Part shown: in pieces, positions 1 to 8,500 of the stretch | How positions within the stretch are numbered: the first letter of the stretch is position 1 | Layout: each line of letters opens with the position of its first letter | From: Fodinibacter sp045807225 | GTDB lineage: Bacteria; Actinomycetota; Actinomycetes; Actinomycetales; Dermatophilaceae | Assembly (NCBI GenBank): GCA_045807225.1 | Contig: JBJMHU010000068.1 | Coordinates: 1-10,265, forward strand | DNA length: 10,265 bases | Direction of reading: 5' to 3' | Position numbers and translations under genes: made by a program | Notes under the pieces: generated by a model | What the model was told of the DNA's origin: nothing | Database searches by the model: none | The model's input: only the letters and a program-made list of their open reading frames with translations

Positions 1-2009
1 GCGGCGGTCACCTTGCGCAGGGTGCGGTGGTGGGGGTCCATGGTCGTCTCGGCGAGCTGGTCGGCATCCATCTCGCCCAGGCCCGTGTACCGCTGCAGCG
101 GCTTGGTCTTCTTGCCCCGCTTGGTCAGCGACGCCATTAGCCGGCGCATCTCGGCCTCGGAGTAGGTGTAGATGACCTCGTTGGCCTTGGAGCCGGGGTT
201 CATGACCTCGATGCGGTGCAGCGGCGGCACGGCGGCGTAGACCCGCCCGGCCTCGACGAGCGGGCGCATGTAGCGGAAGAACAGGGTGAGCAGCAGGGTG
301 CGGATGTGGGCGCCGTCGACGTCGGCGTCGGTCATGATGATGACCTTGCCGTAACGGGCCGACTCGAGGTCGAAGGTGCGCCCGGAGCCGGCCCCGATGA
401 CCTGGATGATGGCGGCGCACTCGGCGTTGCCGAGCATGTCGGTGACCGAGGCCTTCTGCACGTTGAGGATCTTGCCGCGGATCGGCAGCAGCGCCTGGTG
501 GTCGCTGCTGCGGGCCAGCTTGGCCGTGCCGAGGGCGCTGTCGCCCTCGACGATGAACAGCTCGGTGCGCTCGACGTCGGTGCTGCGGCAGTCGGCGAGC
601 TTGGCCGGCAGGGTCGAGGACTCCAGGGCGGTCTTGCGGCGCTGGGTCTCCTTGTGCAGCCGCGCGCTGATCCGCGACTTCATCTCGGAGGTGACCTTCT
701 CGAGCAGCAGCGCCGCCTGCTGCTTCTCGCCCCGCTTGGTGGAGACCAGCCGCTCGGTGAGCTCCTTCTCGACCACCTTGGCCACGATGGCGCGCACGGC
801 GTTGGTGCCGAGCACCTCCTTGGTCTGCCCCTCGAACTGCGGCTCGGCCAGGCGCACGGTGACCACGGCGGTCAGCCCGGCGAGGGCGTCGTCCTTCTCG
901 AGCTTGTCACTGCCCACCTTCAGGCGGCGCGCGTTGAGCTCGAGCTGGCGGCGCAGCACCTTGAGCAGGGCCTGGTCGAAGCCGGCCAGATGGGTGCCGC
1001 CCTTGGGTGTGGCGATGATGTTGACGAACGAGCTGACCCGGGTGTCGTAGCCGGTGCCCCAGCGCACCGCGACGTCGACGGCGCACTCGCGCACGACCGC
1101 GGTGGGGCTCATGTGGCCCTTGGCGTCGAGCACCGGCACCGTCTCGGTGAAGGTGCCGGTGCCCTGCAGCCGCCACACGTCGGTGACCGGCGGGTCGGGG
1201 GCGAGGAACTCACAGAACTCGGAGATGCCACCGTCGTGGAGGAAGACCTCCTCGGTGGGCTCCTCACCGCGCAGGTCGCGGATGACGAGGGTGAGCCCGG
1301 GCACCAGGAAGGAGGTCTGCCGGGCCCGCGAGACCAGGCCCTCGAGGTCGAAGGTCGCCTCGCGCAGGAAGATCTGCGCGTCGGCCCAGTAGCGCACCCG
1401 GGTGCCGGTGACGCCACGTCGGGTGGTGCCGATGACCTCGAGCTCGCTGATGCTGACGTAGGGCGTGAACGGGTGCTCGGGATCCTTGGCCCCCTTGGCC
1501 CCCGCGACGTCGGAGAACACCCCCGGCTCACCGCGCCGGAAGCTCATGGCGTAGGTCTTGCCGCCGCGGTCGACCTCGACGTCGAGGCGCGAGGACAGCG
1601 CGTTGACCACCGAGGCACCCACCCCGTGCAGGCCGCCGGATGCCGTGTAGGAGCCGCCGCCGAACTTCCCACCCGCGTGCAGCCGGGTGTAGACCAGCTC
1701 GACCCCGGTGAGGCCGGTGCGCGGCTCGATGTCGACCGGCACCCCGCGGCCGTTGTCGCGGACCTCGACCGAGCCGTCGTGGTGCAGGGTCACCTCGACC
1801 CGGTCGCAGTGCCCGCCGAGCGCCTCGTCGACCGCGTTGTCGATGATCTCCCACAGGCAGTGCATGAGCCCACGCGAGTCGGTGGAGCCGATGTACATGC
1901 CGGGACGCTTGCGGACCGCCTCGAGCCCCTCGAGGACCTGGAGGTGGTGGGCGGTGTACTCGGACGCGGACTTGGTCGTCGCGGCCTTCTTCGCAGCGGT
2001 CGTCGGCAC
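1..2009 (-). CDS. parE: Type IIA DNA topoisomerase subunit B, ParE/GyrB-like (C-terminus cut by window edge)
   Basis: This is the ATPase/TOPRIM subunit of a type II topoisomerase, which passes one duplex through another using ATP. It would act as a heterotetramer with a ParC/GyrA-like subunit not in the window. 669 codons are present, and the edge falls just after the conserved ETTMDP segment, so only a few dozen residues should be missing. The GHKL ATPase motifs are visible: EIIDNAVDEALGG (about 54-66, catalytic Glu54), DNGRGIP (85-91) and GGLHGVGASVVNAL. The TOPRIM domain has EGDSA with Glu488 and DADVDGAH with Asp561, Asp563 and Asp565, spaced as in E. coli GyrB. I chose GTG at 2009 because the conserved region starts about 15 residues later and a -10 box lies directly upstream. 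No recF or gyrA is adjacent. A DUF7455 gene next door recalls the parE/hrdB region of Streptomyces (from memory), which favours the second, ParE-like paralogue over housekeeping GyrB. The family is certain; the ParE versus GyrB choice is inferred. Confidence 0.93.
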   Translation of the reverse strand, partial: MPTTAAKKAATTKSASEYTAHHLQVLEGLEAVRKRPGMYIGSTDSRGLMHCLWEIIDNAVDEALGGHCDRVEVTLHHDGSVEVRDNGRGVPVDIEPRTGLTGVELVYTRLHAGGKFGGGSYTASGGLHGVGASVVNALSSRLDVEVDRGGKTYAMSFRRGEPGVFSDVAGAKGAKDPEHPFTPYVSISELEVIGTTRRGVTGTRVRYWADAQIFLREATFDLEGLVSRARQTSFLVPGLTLVIRDLRGEEPTEEVFLHDGGISEFCEFLAPDPPVTDVWRLQGTGTFTETVPVLDAKGHMSPTAVVRECAVDVAVRWGTGYDTRVSSFVNIIATPKGGTHLAGFDQALLKVLRRQLELNARRLKVGSDKLEKDDALAGLTAVVTVRLAEPQFEGQTKEVLGTNAVRAIVAKVVEKELTERLVSTKRGEKQQAALLLEKVTSEMKSRISARLHKETQRRKTALESSTLPAKLADCRSTDVERTELFIVEGDSALGTAKLARSSDHQALLPIRGKILNVQKASVTDMLGNAECAAIIQVIGAGSGRTFDLESARYGKVIIMTDADVDGAHIRTLLLTLFFRYMRPLVEAGRVYAAVPPLHRIEVMNPGSKANEVIYTYSEAEMRRLMASLTKRGKKTKPLQRYTGLGEMDADQLAETTMDPHHRTLRKVTA

Positions 2010-2016
2010 GTGGGGA

Positions 2017-2022
2017 AGGTTA
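2017..2022 (-). promoter_or_regulatory. Probable -10 box of a leaderless promoter for the topoisomerase gene
   Basis: Read on the minus strand, TAACCT fits the actinobacterial -10 pattern TANNNT. Seven bases separate it from the GTG at 2009, so transcription would begin at or within a base of the start codon. No Shine-Dalgarno sequence precedes this GTG (the upstream bases are CTTCCCCAC), which fits a leaderless message. No good -35 is visible at 16-18 bases, which is common for such promoters. This is a pattern match only. Confidence 0.5.
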
Positions 2023-2184
2023 GTCGCCGGGTGCGACGGCCCCCGACAGGCGCACCGGGCCCCGCCCGGGCATCCGCCGGACGGCCGTCTCGCGGCCTGG
2101 GACGACGCCGACCGCCAGGTCACGATCCGGACATGACGAGGGCCACATGGACCGACCCTGCACGGCGGGAAGCATCTGCCGTGA

Positions 2185-2190
2185 TTGACT
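2185..2190 (+). promoter_or_regulatory. Possible -35 element for the DUF7455-DUF456 pair
   Basis: TTGACT matches a sigma-70 type -35 hexamer and lies 78 bases upstream of the GTG at 2269, in the divergent intergenic region. No clear TANNNT follows at 16-19 bases, so the promoter is incomplete by eye. The rest of the 2010-2268 gap shows nothing else I can name. Confidence 0.25.
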
Positions 2191-2255
2191 GTTGCTACGC
2201 CTGCCATCCACAAAGGTGGCACGAACCGAACTACCGAGCGAGACCCAAGCGAGCC

Positions 2256-2262
2256 GAGGAGG
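2256..2262 (+). promoter_or_regulatory. Strong ribosome binding site that fixes the DUF7455 start
   Basis: GAGGAGG is separated by six bases from GTG at 2269. It decides the start: the reading frame stays open further upstream (for example a TTG at 2185), but that extension has no ribosome site and its sequence is unlike the family. Confidence 0.75.
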
Positions 2263-2268
2263 CCCGAC

Positions 2269-2487
2269 GTGAACGCCGCACTGGCACCGACCCTGACCGC
2301 AGCGGACCGTTGCGACCGCTGCAGCGCCCAGGCCTACGTGCGCGCCACGCTCCACGCGGGTGGCGAGCTGCTCTTCTGTGCGCACCACGGGCGTGAGCAC
2401 ATCCCCGCACTGGTGGGCCTGGCCGACATCCACGACGAGAGCGAGCGGCTGATGGAGCCCAGCTCGGTCGGCGGTAGCCCCGACTGA
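2269..2487 (+). CDS. Small zinc-ribbon-like protein, DUF7455 family
   Basis: This 72-residue protein belongs to a family found across Actinobacteria and of unknown function. It begins MNAALAPTLTAADRCDRCSA. A CxxC pair (Cys15, Cys18) is followed by Cys37 and His39/His40 in LLFCAHHG, a spacing that suggests a single zinc-binding knuckle. That is inferred, not shown. The C-terminal stretch (IHDESERL) is acidic and probably helical. There is no signal peptide or membrane segment, so it should be cytoplasmic. The GTG start is set by GAGGAGG six bases upstream. The gene is divergent from the topoisomerase gene and ends one base before the DUF456 gene, so the two are probably co-transcribed and translationally coupled. 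The family name is recalled from its characteristic sequence. Confidence 0.85.
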   Translation: MNAALAPTLTAADRCDRCSAQAYVRATLHAGGELLFCAHHGREHIPALVGLADIHDESERLMEPSSVGGSPD

Positions 2488-2488
2488 C

Positions 2489-2983
2489 GTGGAGTCCGGC
2501 TCCGACAGCCTCGGCGCGCTCGTCCCGCCCGTCCTGATCGTGATCGGCCTGCTCGGCATCGTCGTGCCGGTGCTCCCCGGCCTGGTCCTGGTGCTGGCGG
2601 GCGTGCTCGTGTGGGCCCTGATGGAGGGTTCCGCGCTGGGCTGGACCGTCTTCGCCGTGAGTGCTCTGGTCGCGGCCGCCGGCTACGTGCTGCAGTACAC
2701 CCTGCCGGGGCGTCGCATGCGCGAGCGTGGGGTGAGCTCGTCGACGCTGCTTCTGGCGGTGGTCTTCGGGATCGTCGGCTTCTTCGTCATCCCGGTGGTG
2801 GGGGCCATCGTCGGCTTCGTGCTCGGCATCTTCGTGGTCGAGCTGGGGCTCAGCAGGAACGGGTCGCAGGCCTGGACCCGCACCAAGCACGCGCTCGTGG
2901 CCGTGCTGCACAGCATGGGCATCGAGCTGGCCGCCGCGCTTGTGGTGACGGCCCTGTACGTCGTGGGCGTGCTGGCGTCCTGA
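2489..2983 (+). CDS. DUF456 family integral membrane protein
   Basis: This 164-residue protein is dominated by hydrophobic, glycine-rich segments: roughly 10-45 (with PVLPGLVLVLAGVLVWAL), 50-68, 88-120 (with two G-rich stretches) and 142-163. It therefore probably crosses the membrane four to six times. A short positive loop (PGRRMRERG, about 73-81) lies between segments. The repeated glycine-zipper-like pattern and PxLPG motif fit DUF456, whose function is unknown. The GTG start lies one base after the DUF7455 stop and has no clear ribosome site of its own, so translational coupling is likely. It converges with the DUF3040 gene, with 27 bases between the stops. I see no catalytic motif. Confidence 0.85.
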   Translation: MESGSDSLGALVPPVLIVIGLLGIVVPVLPGLVLVLAGVLVWALMEGSALGWTVFAVSALVAAAGYVLQYTLPGRRMRERGVSSSTLLLAVVFGIVGFFVIPVVGAIVGFVLGIFVVELGLSRNGSQAWTRTKHALVAVLHSMGIELAAALVVTALYVVGVLAS

Positions 2984-2991
2984 CGCCGGCG

Positions 2992-3004
2992 GGGCCGTAG
3001 GCCC
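2992..3004. terminator. Small hairpin between convergent genes
   Basis: GGGCC, loop GTA, GGCCC forms a five-base-pair GC stem, which may be extended by imperfect pairs on both sides. It sits in the 27-base gap between the DUF456 and DUF3040 stop codons, where a two-way terminator would be expected. No T-run follows on either strand, so the call rests on position and stem only. Confidence 0.3.
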
Positions 3005-3010
3005 GGCGGC

Positions 3011-3400
3011 TCACCAGTTGTTCTGGCGGCGTTCCCAGCGCTCGTCGAGGCGGTTCATGAAGGAGCTCTTGCCCTTCTTGCGGCCGCCCTTGGCCCGCGG
3101 GTCGGTCGTGCCGTCGCTGCGCACGGCACCGAGGCGGGCCCGTCTGGGCGGCGTGGCGGCGAAGACGGCGGACGCGACCATCAGGGCGAACCCCCCGGCG
3201 CCGACCCACATGGTGGTGCTGACGCCCACGAGCACCAGAGCCAGACCGGCGATGACGCCTATGGCGCCGACCACCCACCGCCGCCGTTGCAACGTGGCCA
3301 GCGACCGGCCCTGCATCTGCGAGGCGAACTTGGGGTCCTCGGCAGCAAGAGCCTGCTCCATCTGTTCGAGCATCTTCTGCTCGTGCTCTGAGAGGGGCAC
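3011..3400 (-). CDS. DUF3040 family membrane protein
   Basis: This 129-residue protein has the typical actinobacterial DUF3040 opening PLSEHEQKMLEQMEQAL, then EDPKFAS (about 21-27), a basic stretch (QRRRW), two membrane helices (about 42-60 and 64-82), and a basic, hydrophilic tail rich in R, K and G ending RRQNNW. The N-terminus is probably a cytoplasmic amphipathic helix. Function is unknown. The GTG start at 3400 is supported by GGGAGGA four bases upstream. It follows dinB on the same strand after a 60-base gap. In mycobacteria and many other Actinobacteria a DUF3040 gene lies beside mraZ at the head of the cell-division cluster. Here the next gene is a convergent DUF456 gene, so that link is absent on this side. 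Confidence 0.92.
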   Translation of the reverse strand: MPLSEHEQKMLEQMEQALAAEDPKFASQMQGRSLATLQRRRWVVGAIGVIAGLALVLVGVSTTMWVGAGGFALMVASAVFAATPPRRARLGAVRSDGTTDPRAKGGRKKGKSSFMNRLDERWERRQNNW

Positions 3401-3460
3401 AGATCCTCCCGTGGTCGGCCCGAGTCGCCCGGTGGGCGGCCCTATGTTGTCCTCTGACCC

Positions 3461-4717
3461 TCAGGATAGGTCGCGCGGTCGCCTCGCGGAAGCGGATGTG
3501 TCACCTTCGATGAGACTGGCTGGTCTCACCGACCCCGATCCGAACCTCGAGCGGGCCCGGTCGACGGCCCGGTCGGCGTCGCGCCAGCCGTGCTCGCGCT
3601 CGCCGATGACCCCCTGGATGGGCGCCTGAGCAGCGTCGACGAGCTTCTCGAGGCGCACCCCGACCAGCCGGATGCGGGCCCGCTGCAGCCCGAGGGCGTC
3701 GAACAGGCCGACCGCGGCCTCGTGGATGGCCCGGCCGCTGTCGGTGGGCTCGCGCAGGGTGCGCGAGCGGGTGATCGTCGTGAAGTCGCTGAACCGCACG
3801 CGCAGGGTGACGGTGCGGCCGGTCATGCCGGCGGCCCGCATCCGGGCCGCGGTGCGCTCGCTGAGCGCCAGCAGGCGCCGGGAGATCTCGGCGGCGTCGT
3901 CGATGTCGTAGTCGAAGGTCTGGTCGCTGCCGATGCTCTTCTCGCGCTGCTCGCGCTCGACCGGCCGCGGGTCGCGCCCCCAGGCCAGCTCGTGCAGGTG
4001 GTGGCCGGTGGCGTCGCCGAGGCCACGCACGAGGGTGGCGAGCGGGGTGTGCGCGATGTCGGCGACGGTGCGCAGCCCCAGGCGCACCAGGGCCTCCTCC
4101 GTGCGCTCCCCCACGCCCCACAGGGCCCCGACCGGCAGCTGCTGCACGAACGGCACCACCTCGTCGCGGGGCACGACGACCATGCCGTCGGGCTTGGCCA
4201 GGCCCGAGGCGAGCTTGGCGACGAACTTGGTGGGGGCCACCCCGACCGAGCAGGTGATGCCCTGCTCGTCGTGCACGGTGTCGCGCACGTGCTGGCCGAT
4301 GACGGCGGGGCTGCCCAGCAGGCGCACCGCGCCGGAGACGTCGAGGAACGCCTCGTCGAGCGAGAGCGGCTCGATGACCGGGGTCACCGAGCGGAAGGTC
4401 TCCATGACCGCGGCGGAGATCGAGCTGTAGAGGGCGTGGTCGGGCGGCAGCACGGTGGCCTGCGGGCACAGCCGCCGGGCCCGGGCCATCGGCATGGCCG
4501 AGGTGACACCGAAGCGGCGGGCCTCGTAGGTGGCCGAGAGCACCACGCCGCGGTTGCCGCCACCGATGATGACCGGTGTGCCGACCAGGTCGGGGTGCGA
4601 GAGCAGGGTCGCGGACGCGTAGAAGGCGTCCATGTCGACGTGCAGCACCGTGCAGCCGGTGTCGTCGGGCGGCTCGCTGGAGTCGCGGGTGGGCAGGGCG
4701 AACTGTCGACGGCTCAT
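3461..4717 (-). CDS. dinB: DNA polymerase IV (Y-family translesion polymerase)
   Basis: This 418-residue protein is a distributive, low-fidelity polymerase that copies past damaged bases. A roughly 22-residue N-terminal extension precedes HVDMDAFY, where Asp28 is a metal ligand. Tyr33 aligns with the steric-gate residue that excludes ribonucleotides (Phe13 in E. coli DinB). SLDEAF provides Asp121 and Glu122. CSVGVAPTKFVAKLAS and the helix-hairpin-helix thumb segment (LWGVGERTEEAL) follow. The little-finger domain occupies about 255-370. The C-terminal tail is rich in S, R and D and I see no QxxLF-type sliding-clamp motif at its end; an N-terminal QFALP is a weak alternative. ATG at 4717 has a GGGGG stretch six bases upstream and lies 18 bases after the methyltransferase stop, so the two should share a message. 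All catalytic residues are present, so it is probably active. Confidence 0.96.
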   Translation of the reverse strand: MSRRQFALPTRDSSEPPDDTGCTVLHVDMDAFYASATLLSHPDLVGTPVIIGGGNRGVVLSATYEARRFGVTSAMPMARARRLCPQATVLPPDHALYSSISAAVMETFRSVTPVIEPLSLDEAFLDVSGAVRLLGSPAVIGQHVRDTVHDEQGITCSVGVAPTKFVAKLASGLAKPDGMVVVPRDEVVPFVQQLPVGALWGVGERTEEALVRLGLRTVADIAHTPLATLVRGLGDATGHHLHELAWGRDPRPVEREQREKSIGSDQTFDYDIDDAAEISRRLLALSERTAARMRAAGMTGRTVTLRVRFSDFTTITRSRTLREPTDSGRAIHEAAVGLFDALGLQRARIRLVGVRLEKLVDAAQAPIQGVIGEREHGWRDADRAVDRARSRFGSGSVRPASLIEGDTSASARRPRDLS

Positions 4718-4735
4718 CGGTGGCCCCCGCCGGCG

Positions 4736-5521
4736 TCAGTCCCGGGTCGCGAGGACGTGCCGCACGCTGCCCAGGTCGCCGAGCAGCGGGTGGTCGGGGT
4801 GGTGGCTGGCGACGTCCTCGAGCGCCAGCAGGGCGGCCCGGTCGGCCTCGGAGTCGACCAGGGCCGAGGGGACCAGGTCGCTGAAGATGCGCACGCCGGA
4901 GCTCTGCACGGTGGTGAGGCCGTGAGCGAGCAGCAGGGCACGCACCGCCGGCTCGTCGAAGCGTCGCGGTGCGGGGTCGTCGTCACCCCAGCGCCCGTCG
5001 GGGCGCTCGAGGATCGCCTGGGCCCGGGTGAACTGCCCGGCGAGGGCCCGGGCCAGGGCGGCGGGGAGGCGCTGCGCGACCACCAGCGAGAGGGTGCCGC
5101 CGTCGGCCAGCACCGCCGCGATGTTGGCCAGTGCGGCATCCGGGTCGTCGACGACCTCGAGGGTGCCGTGCAGGCAGACCAGGTCGTAGGACGGCCGACG
5201 GCCGTCGGCGCCGGTCTCGCCGACGGTGTCGGTGTCGCCCTGCACCGGGTGGATGCGCTGCGAGGTGCCGGTCTCGGCCGCCCGGCGCGCCAGCGACGCC
5301 AGGGCGTCGGGGCTGGGGTCGACGACGGTGACGTCGTGGCCGGCCGCGGCCAGGGGCACCGCGGTGCCGCCGGTGCCGCCACCGAGGTCGAGCACGCGCA
5401 GTGGGCGGCCGAGCTCGTCGCTGCGCCGGGCCGCGAGGGTGTCGAGCGCCGCCTGGACGGCGGCCGTGCGCAGCCCGGGCGTGGTGCCCGCGCGGCGGTG
5501 CCGGCCACGCTCGTCGGACAC
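4736..5521 (-). CDS. Class I SAM-dependent methyltransferase, CmoM-like
   Basis: This 261-residue Rossmann-fold methyltransferase has motif I VLDLGGGTGG (43-52) for the SAM methionine end. The acidic residue that would bind the SAM ribose is Asp68 in VTVVDPSP. The motif IV region is YDLVCLHGTLEVVDDP, followed by the ADGGTLSLVV strand. Several features recall E. coli CmoM (SmtA), which methylates carboxymethoxyuridine in tRNA: the identical length as I remember it, LAGQFTRAQ after motif VI, GVRIFSDL, and an LG...RHVLA ending. Whether it shares that substrate is unknown, and CmoA/CmoB are not in the window. GTG at 5521 is set by AAGGAG seven bases upstream. It lies 54 bases after dnaE2 and 18 before dinB. 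The fold is certain; the CmoM relationship is from memory of the sequence and moderate. A small-molecule or DNA-repair-linked substrate is also possible. Confidence 0.88.
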   Translation of the reverse strand: MSDERGRHRRAGTTPGLRTAAVQAALDTLAARRSDELGRPLRVLDLGGGTGGTAVPLAAAGHDVTVVDPSPDALASLARRAAETGTSQRIHPVQGDTDTVGETGADGRRPSYDLVCLHGTLEVVDDPDAALANIAAVLADGGTLSLVVAQRLPAALARALAGQFTRAQAILERPDGRWGDDDPAPRRFDEPAVRALLLAHGLTTVQSSGVRIFSDLVPSALVDSEADRAALLALEDVASHHPDHPLLGDLGSVRHVLATRD

Positions 5522-5528
5522 GGCGGGA

Positions 5529-5534
5529 CTCCTT
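5529..5534 (-). promoter_or_regulatory. Ribosome binding site for the methyltransferase
   Basis: AAGGAG on the minus strand, seven bases before GTG at 5521. It fixes that start and shows the gene is translated independently of dnaE2 despite the short gap. Confidence 0.7.
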
Positions 5535-5553
5535 GGGGATGCGGGGGCACAGC

Positions 5554-5576
5554 GGGTGGGTGCGTCGCGACCACCC
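5554..5576 (-). other. Six-base-pair inverted repeat overlapping the dnaE2 stop
   Basis: GGGTGG and CCACCC can pair around an 11-base loop, and the stem begins at the last base of the dnaE2 TAG codon. There is no T-run. It could be a weak attenuator or a message-stability element between dnaE2 and the methyltransferase, or chance in GC-rich sequence. Confidence 0.25.
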
Positions 5577-8500
5577 TAGTGTCCGGAGCTGCCGGGGCTG
5601 GCGTGCCACAGCTTGCGCGAGGGCAGCGCGGCGGCCGGGGACTGCGGCACCACCGTGCCGGGGGCGCCCCGGCCCGAGCGCAGATCGGCCCCCGGCGGCT
5701 TGATGTCGGCGTACGGCGACTGCTTGAAGCCCGAGGCGTGCACGAGCACCCGGCGCCCGGTGCGGGCGTCGCTCTCGCGGGCGGCGGCCTCCGCCGCCTC
5801 GGCGCGGGCCACGGCATCCGCCTCGCCGGCTGCGATCGCGGCGTGCACGCGCTCGAGGCCGCCGAGCTGCCAGGCGTCCCACAGCGCCGCGAGCTCCCAG
5901 GCGCCGGTGGCCCGGATGGAGACCCCACGGTCGCCGGTGCGGCGCAGGATGCCGCGCACGAGCAGCAGCCACGAGTGGAAGACGACCCCCGCGTAGGGGC
6001 CCTGCACGTCTTCGAAGAAGGTGCAGTCGGACGGCCCGGTGGAGTCGTCGAGGGTGAGGAAGACCACCCGGCGCCCGGAGCGCACCGGTGGGGTCTGGGT
6101 GGCGACCTTGACCCCGGCGACCCACACCTCGCTGCGGCTGCGGGCACCGAGCAGGTCGCGGCTGCGGGTGACCCCGAGCGCCCGCAGCAGCGGGGCGTAG
6201 AACTCGACGACGTGCGCGGAGACGTCGAGGCCCAGCACGTCGAGCTCGGCCCGCACCCGCTCCGGGCCGGTCATCTCGGGCAACCCGGCCCCGGCGCCGA
6301 GCTGCGGCCGGTCGCCGAGGTCGAGGGTGAGCTGGGTGGGCTGCTCGGCCGCCGGCACGACCTCGCGGGCCGCCTGCGACTGCGCAGCCGCTCGCTCGCG
6401 GACGTCGACCCGCTCCCCCGCCACCTCGCGCGGCGGCGCGATGCTCGGGATGGCGAGCCGCCGGCTGCTGCGCGGCGCCGCCCCGCCCCCGCGCTCCCAC
6501 CGCTCGAGCTCGGCGACGTGCAGCAGCAGGTCGCGCCGGGTGACCCGGCCGCGGCGCCCCAGCCCGCCGCCGCCCATGCCGTGCAGGGCGTCGAACGCCC
6601 CGGCGAGCACGAGCCGCTCGGTGACCGGGCGGCTGACCCGGGTGCGGGTCCAGAAGTCGCCGAGGTCGGCGTAGGGCTGCCCGGCGACGATCCGCGCCAC
6701 CTCGGCGCCGCTGATCCCCTTGACGTCGGCCAGCGAGAGCCGGATGCCGTAGGGCTGGCGGGTGCGCCGCCAGGCCGGCAACCCGGCGTCCGGGTCGGGG
6801 GCGCCGGCGGCATCGGCGTCCGGGTCGGTGGTGACGGGACCGGCATCCGGGTCGTTCCCGGCATCGGAGGTGTCGACCCGCTCGATGCGGTAGACCTCGC
6901 GCGAGGCGTTGACGTCGAGGCCGAGCACCGGGATGCCGAAGGAGCGGGCGTCGTCGAGCAGCAGCCGCTTGGGGTACATGCCGGGGTCGTGGGTGAGGAT
7001 GCCGGCGAGGAACGCCGCCGGGTGGTGGGTCTTCAGCCATGCCGAGTGGAACGTGGGCAGGGCGAAGGCGGCGGCGTGCGCCTTGCAGAAGCCGAAGCTC
7101 GCGAAGGACTTCAGCACCTCCCAGATGCGGTCGCGGTCGTCGGCGGAGTAGCCGCGCGCCTTCGCCGCCGGCCGCCACCAGGCCTCGACATCGGTCTGGC
7201 CCTGCGGGGTGCCCATGCTGCGGCGCACCTCGTCGGCCTGGGCGAGGGTGACCCCGGTGGTCTCGGCGACGATGAGCAGCACCTGCTCGTGGAAGACGAC
7301 GACGCCCTCGGTCTCCTCGAGCGCCGGGATCAGGCTGGGGTGCAGGAAGCGGCGCTCGCTCCAGCCGTGCCGGCTGTTGAGGAACGGGGTGATCATGTCG
7401 GACTTGACCGGGCCGGGGCGGAACAGCGAGATGTCGACGATGAGGTCGTCGAACCGGCTCGGCCCGAGCTTGCCGACCAGCTCGCGCTGCCCGGGGCTCT
7501 CGATCTGGAACATGCCCAGGGTGCGGGTGGTGCGGATCAGCTCGTAGGTGGCCGGGTCGTCGTGCGGCACCTGCGCCTCGTCGTCGAGGTCGATCCGCTC
7601 GCCCGAGACCCGCTCGACCTCGGCGACGGCGTGGGCCATCGAGGACTGCATGCGGATGCCGAGGACGTCGAGCTTGAGGAAGCCCAGGGTCTCGACGTCG
7701 TCCTTGTCGAACTGGCTCATCGGGAAGCCGATCCAGCTCGCCTCGACCGGGGTGCGGTCGAGCAGGCCCGAGTTGGACAGCACGACGCCGCACGGGTGCA
7801 GCGCGATGTGCCGGGGCAGCCCGTCGAGGGCCTCGACGAGGTCGAAGAAGGCGGCCATCCGCGGGCTGTCGAGGCCACGGCTGCGCAGCTCGGGCAGGTC
7901 GGCGATGGCGTGCCGGGCGTCCTTGGCGCGGATGTGCGGGAAGGCCTTGGCGATCTCGTCGACCTCGGTGGGCGGTAGGCCCAGGGCGGCGCCGACGTCG
8001 CGCACCGCGTGGCGCACCTTGTAGGTGTCCATCATCGACACGCAGGTGACCCGCTCGCCGCCGAAGCGCTCGAGCACCGCCTCGTAGATCTCGGTGCGGC
8101 GAGCCGACTCGACGTCGACGTCGATGTCGGGCAGCTCGGCGCGCAGCGGTGAGCAGAACCGCTCCATGAGCAGGTGGTGGCGGATCGGGTCGACCCCGCT
8201 GATGCCGAGCAGGTGGTTGACCAGGCTGCCCGCCCCCGAGCCACGGGCGGCGACCCGCACCCCACGGGCCCGGATCAGGTCGGTGACCTCGGCGACGGTG
8301 AGGAAGTAGGTGGGGTAGCCCAGGGTGTCGATGACGCCGAGCTCGTCGTCGAGCCGGTTTCGCACCACCTCGATCTCGGCCTCGGTGGCCCCGGGGTAGC
8401 GCCGGCCGACGGCGTCGCGGCAGCGCTGGGCGAGCACCTGCATCGGGTCGGTGCCGGGGGCGATGTCGAGCACCTCGGCCTCGGGCAGGTGCACCGCGCC

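Noticed and set aside
2185..2268. TTG at 2185 as an earlier start of the DUF7455 gene
   Set aside because: No ribosome site precedes it, the added residues are unlike the family, and a strong GAGGAGG favours GTG 2269. The TTGACT there is better read as a possible -35.
216..2396. A 726-codon plus-strand frame opposite the topoisomerase gene
   Set aside because: It is antisense to a confidently identified gene, has no recognisable domain, and runs on across the DUF7455 start in another frame.
3590..7978. A stop-free plus-strand frame of 1462 codons opposite dinB, the methyltransferase and dnaE2
   Set aside because: It lies wholly antisense to three genes with clear catalytic motifs. Its predicted protein is low-complexity G/A/R/V/D sequence, a known by-product of very high third-position GC.
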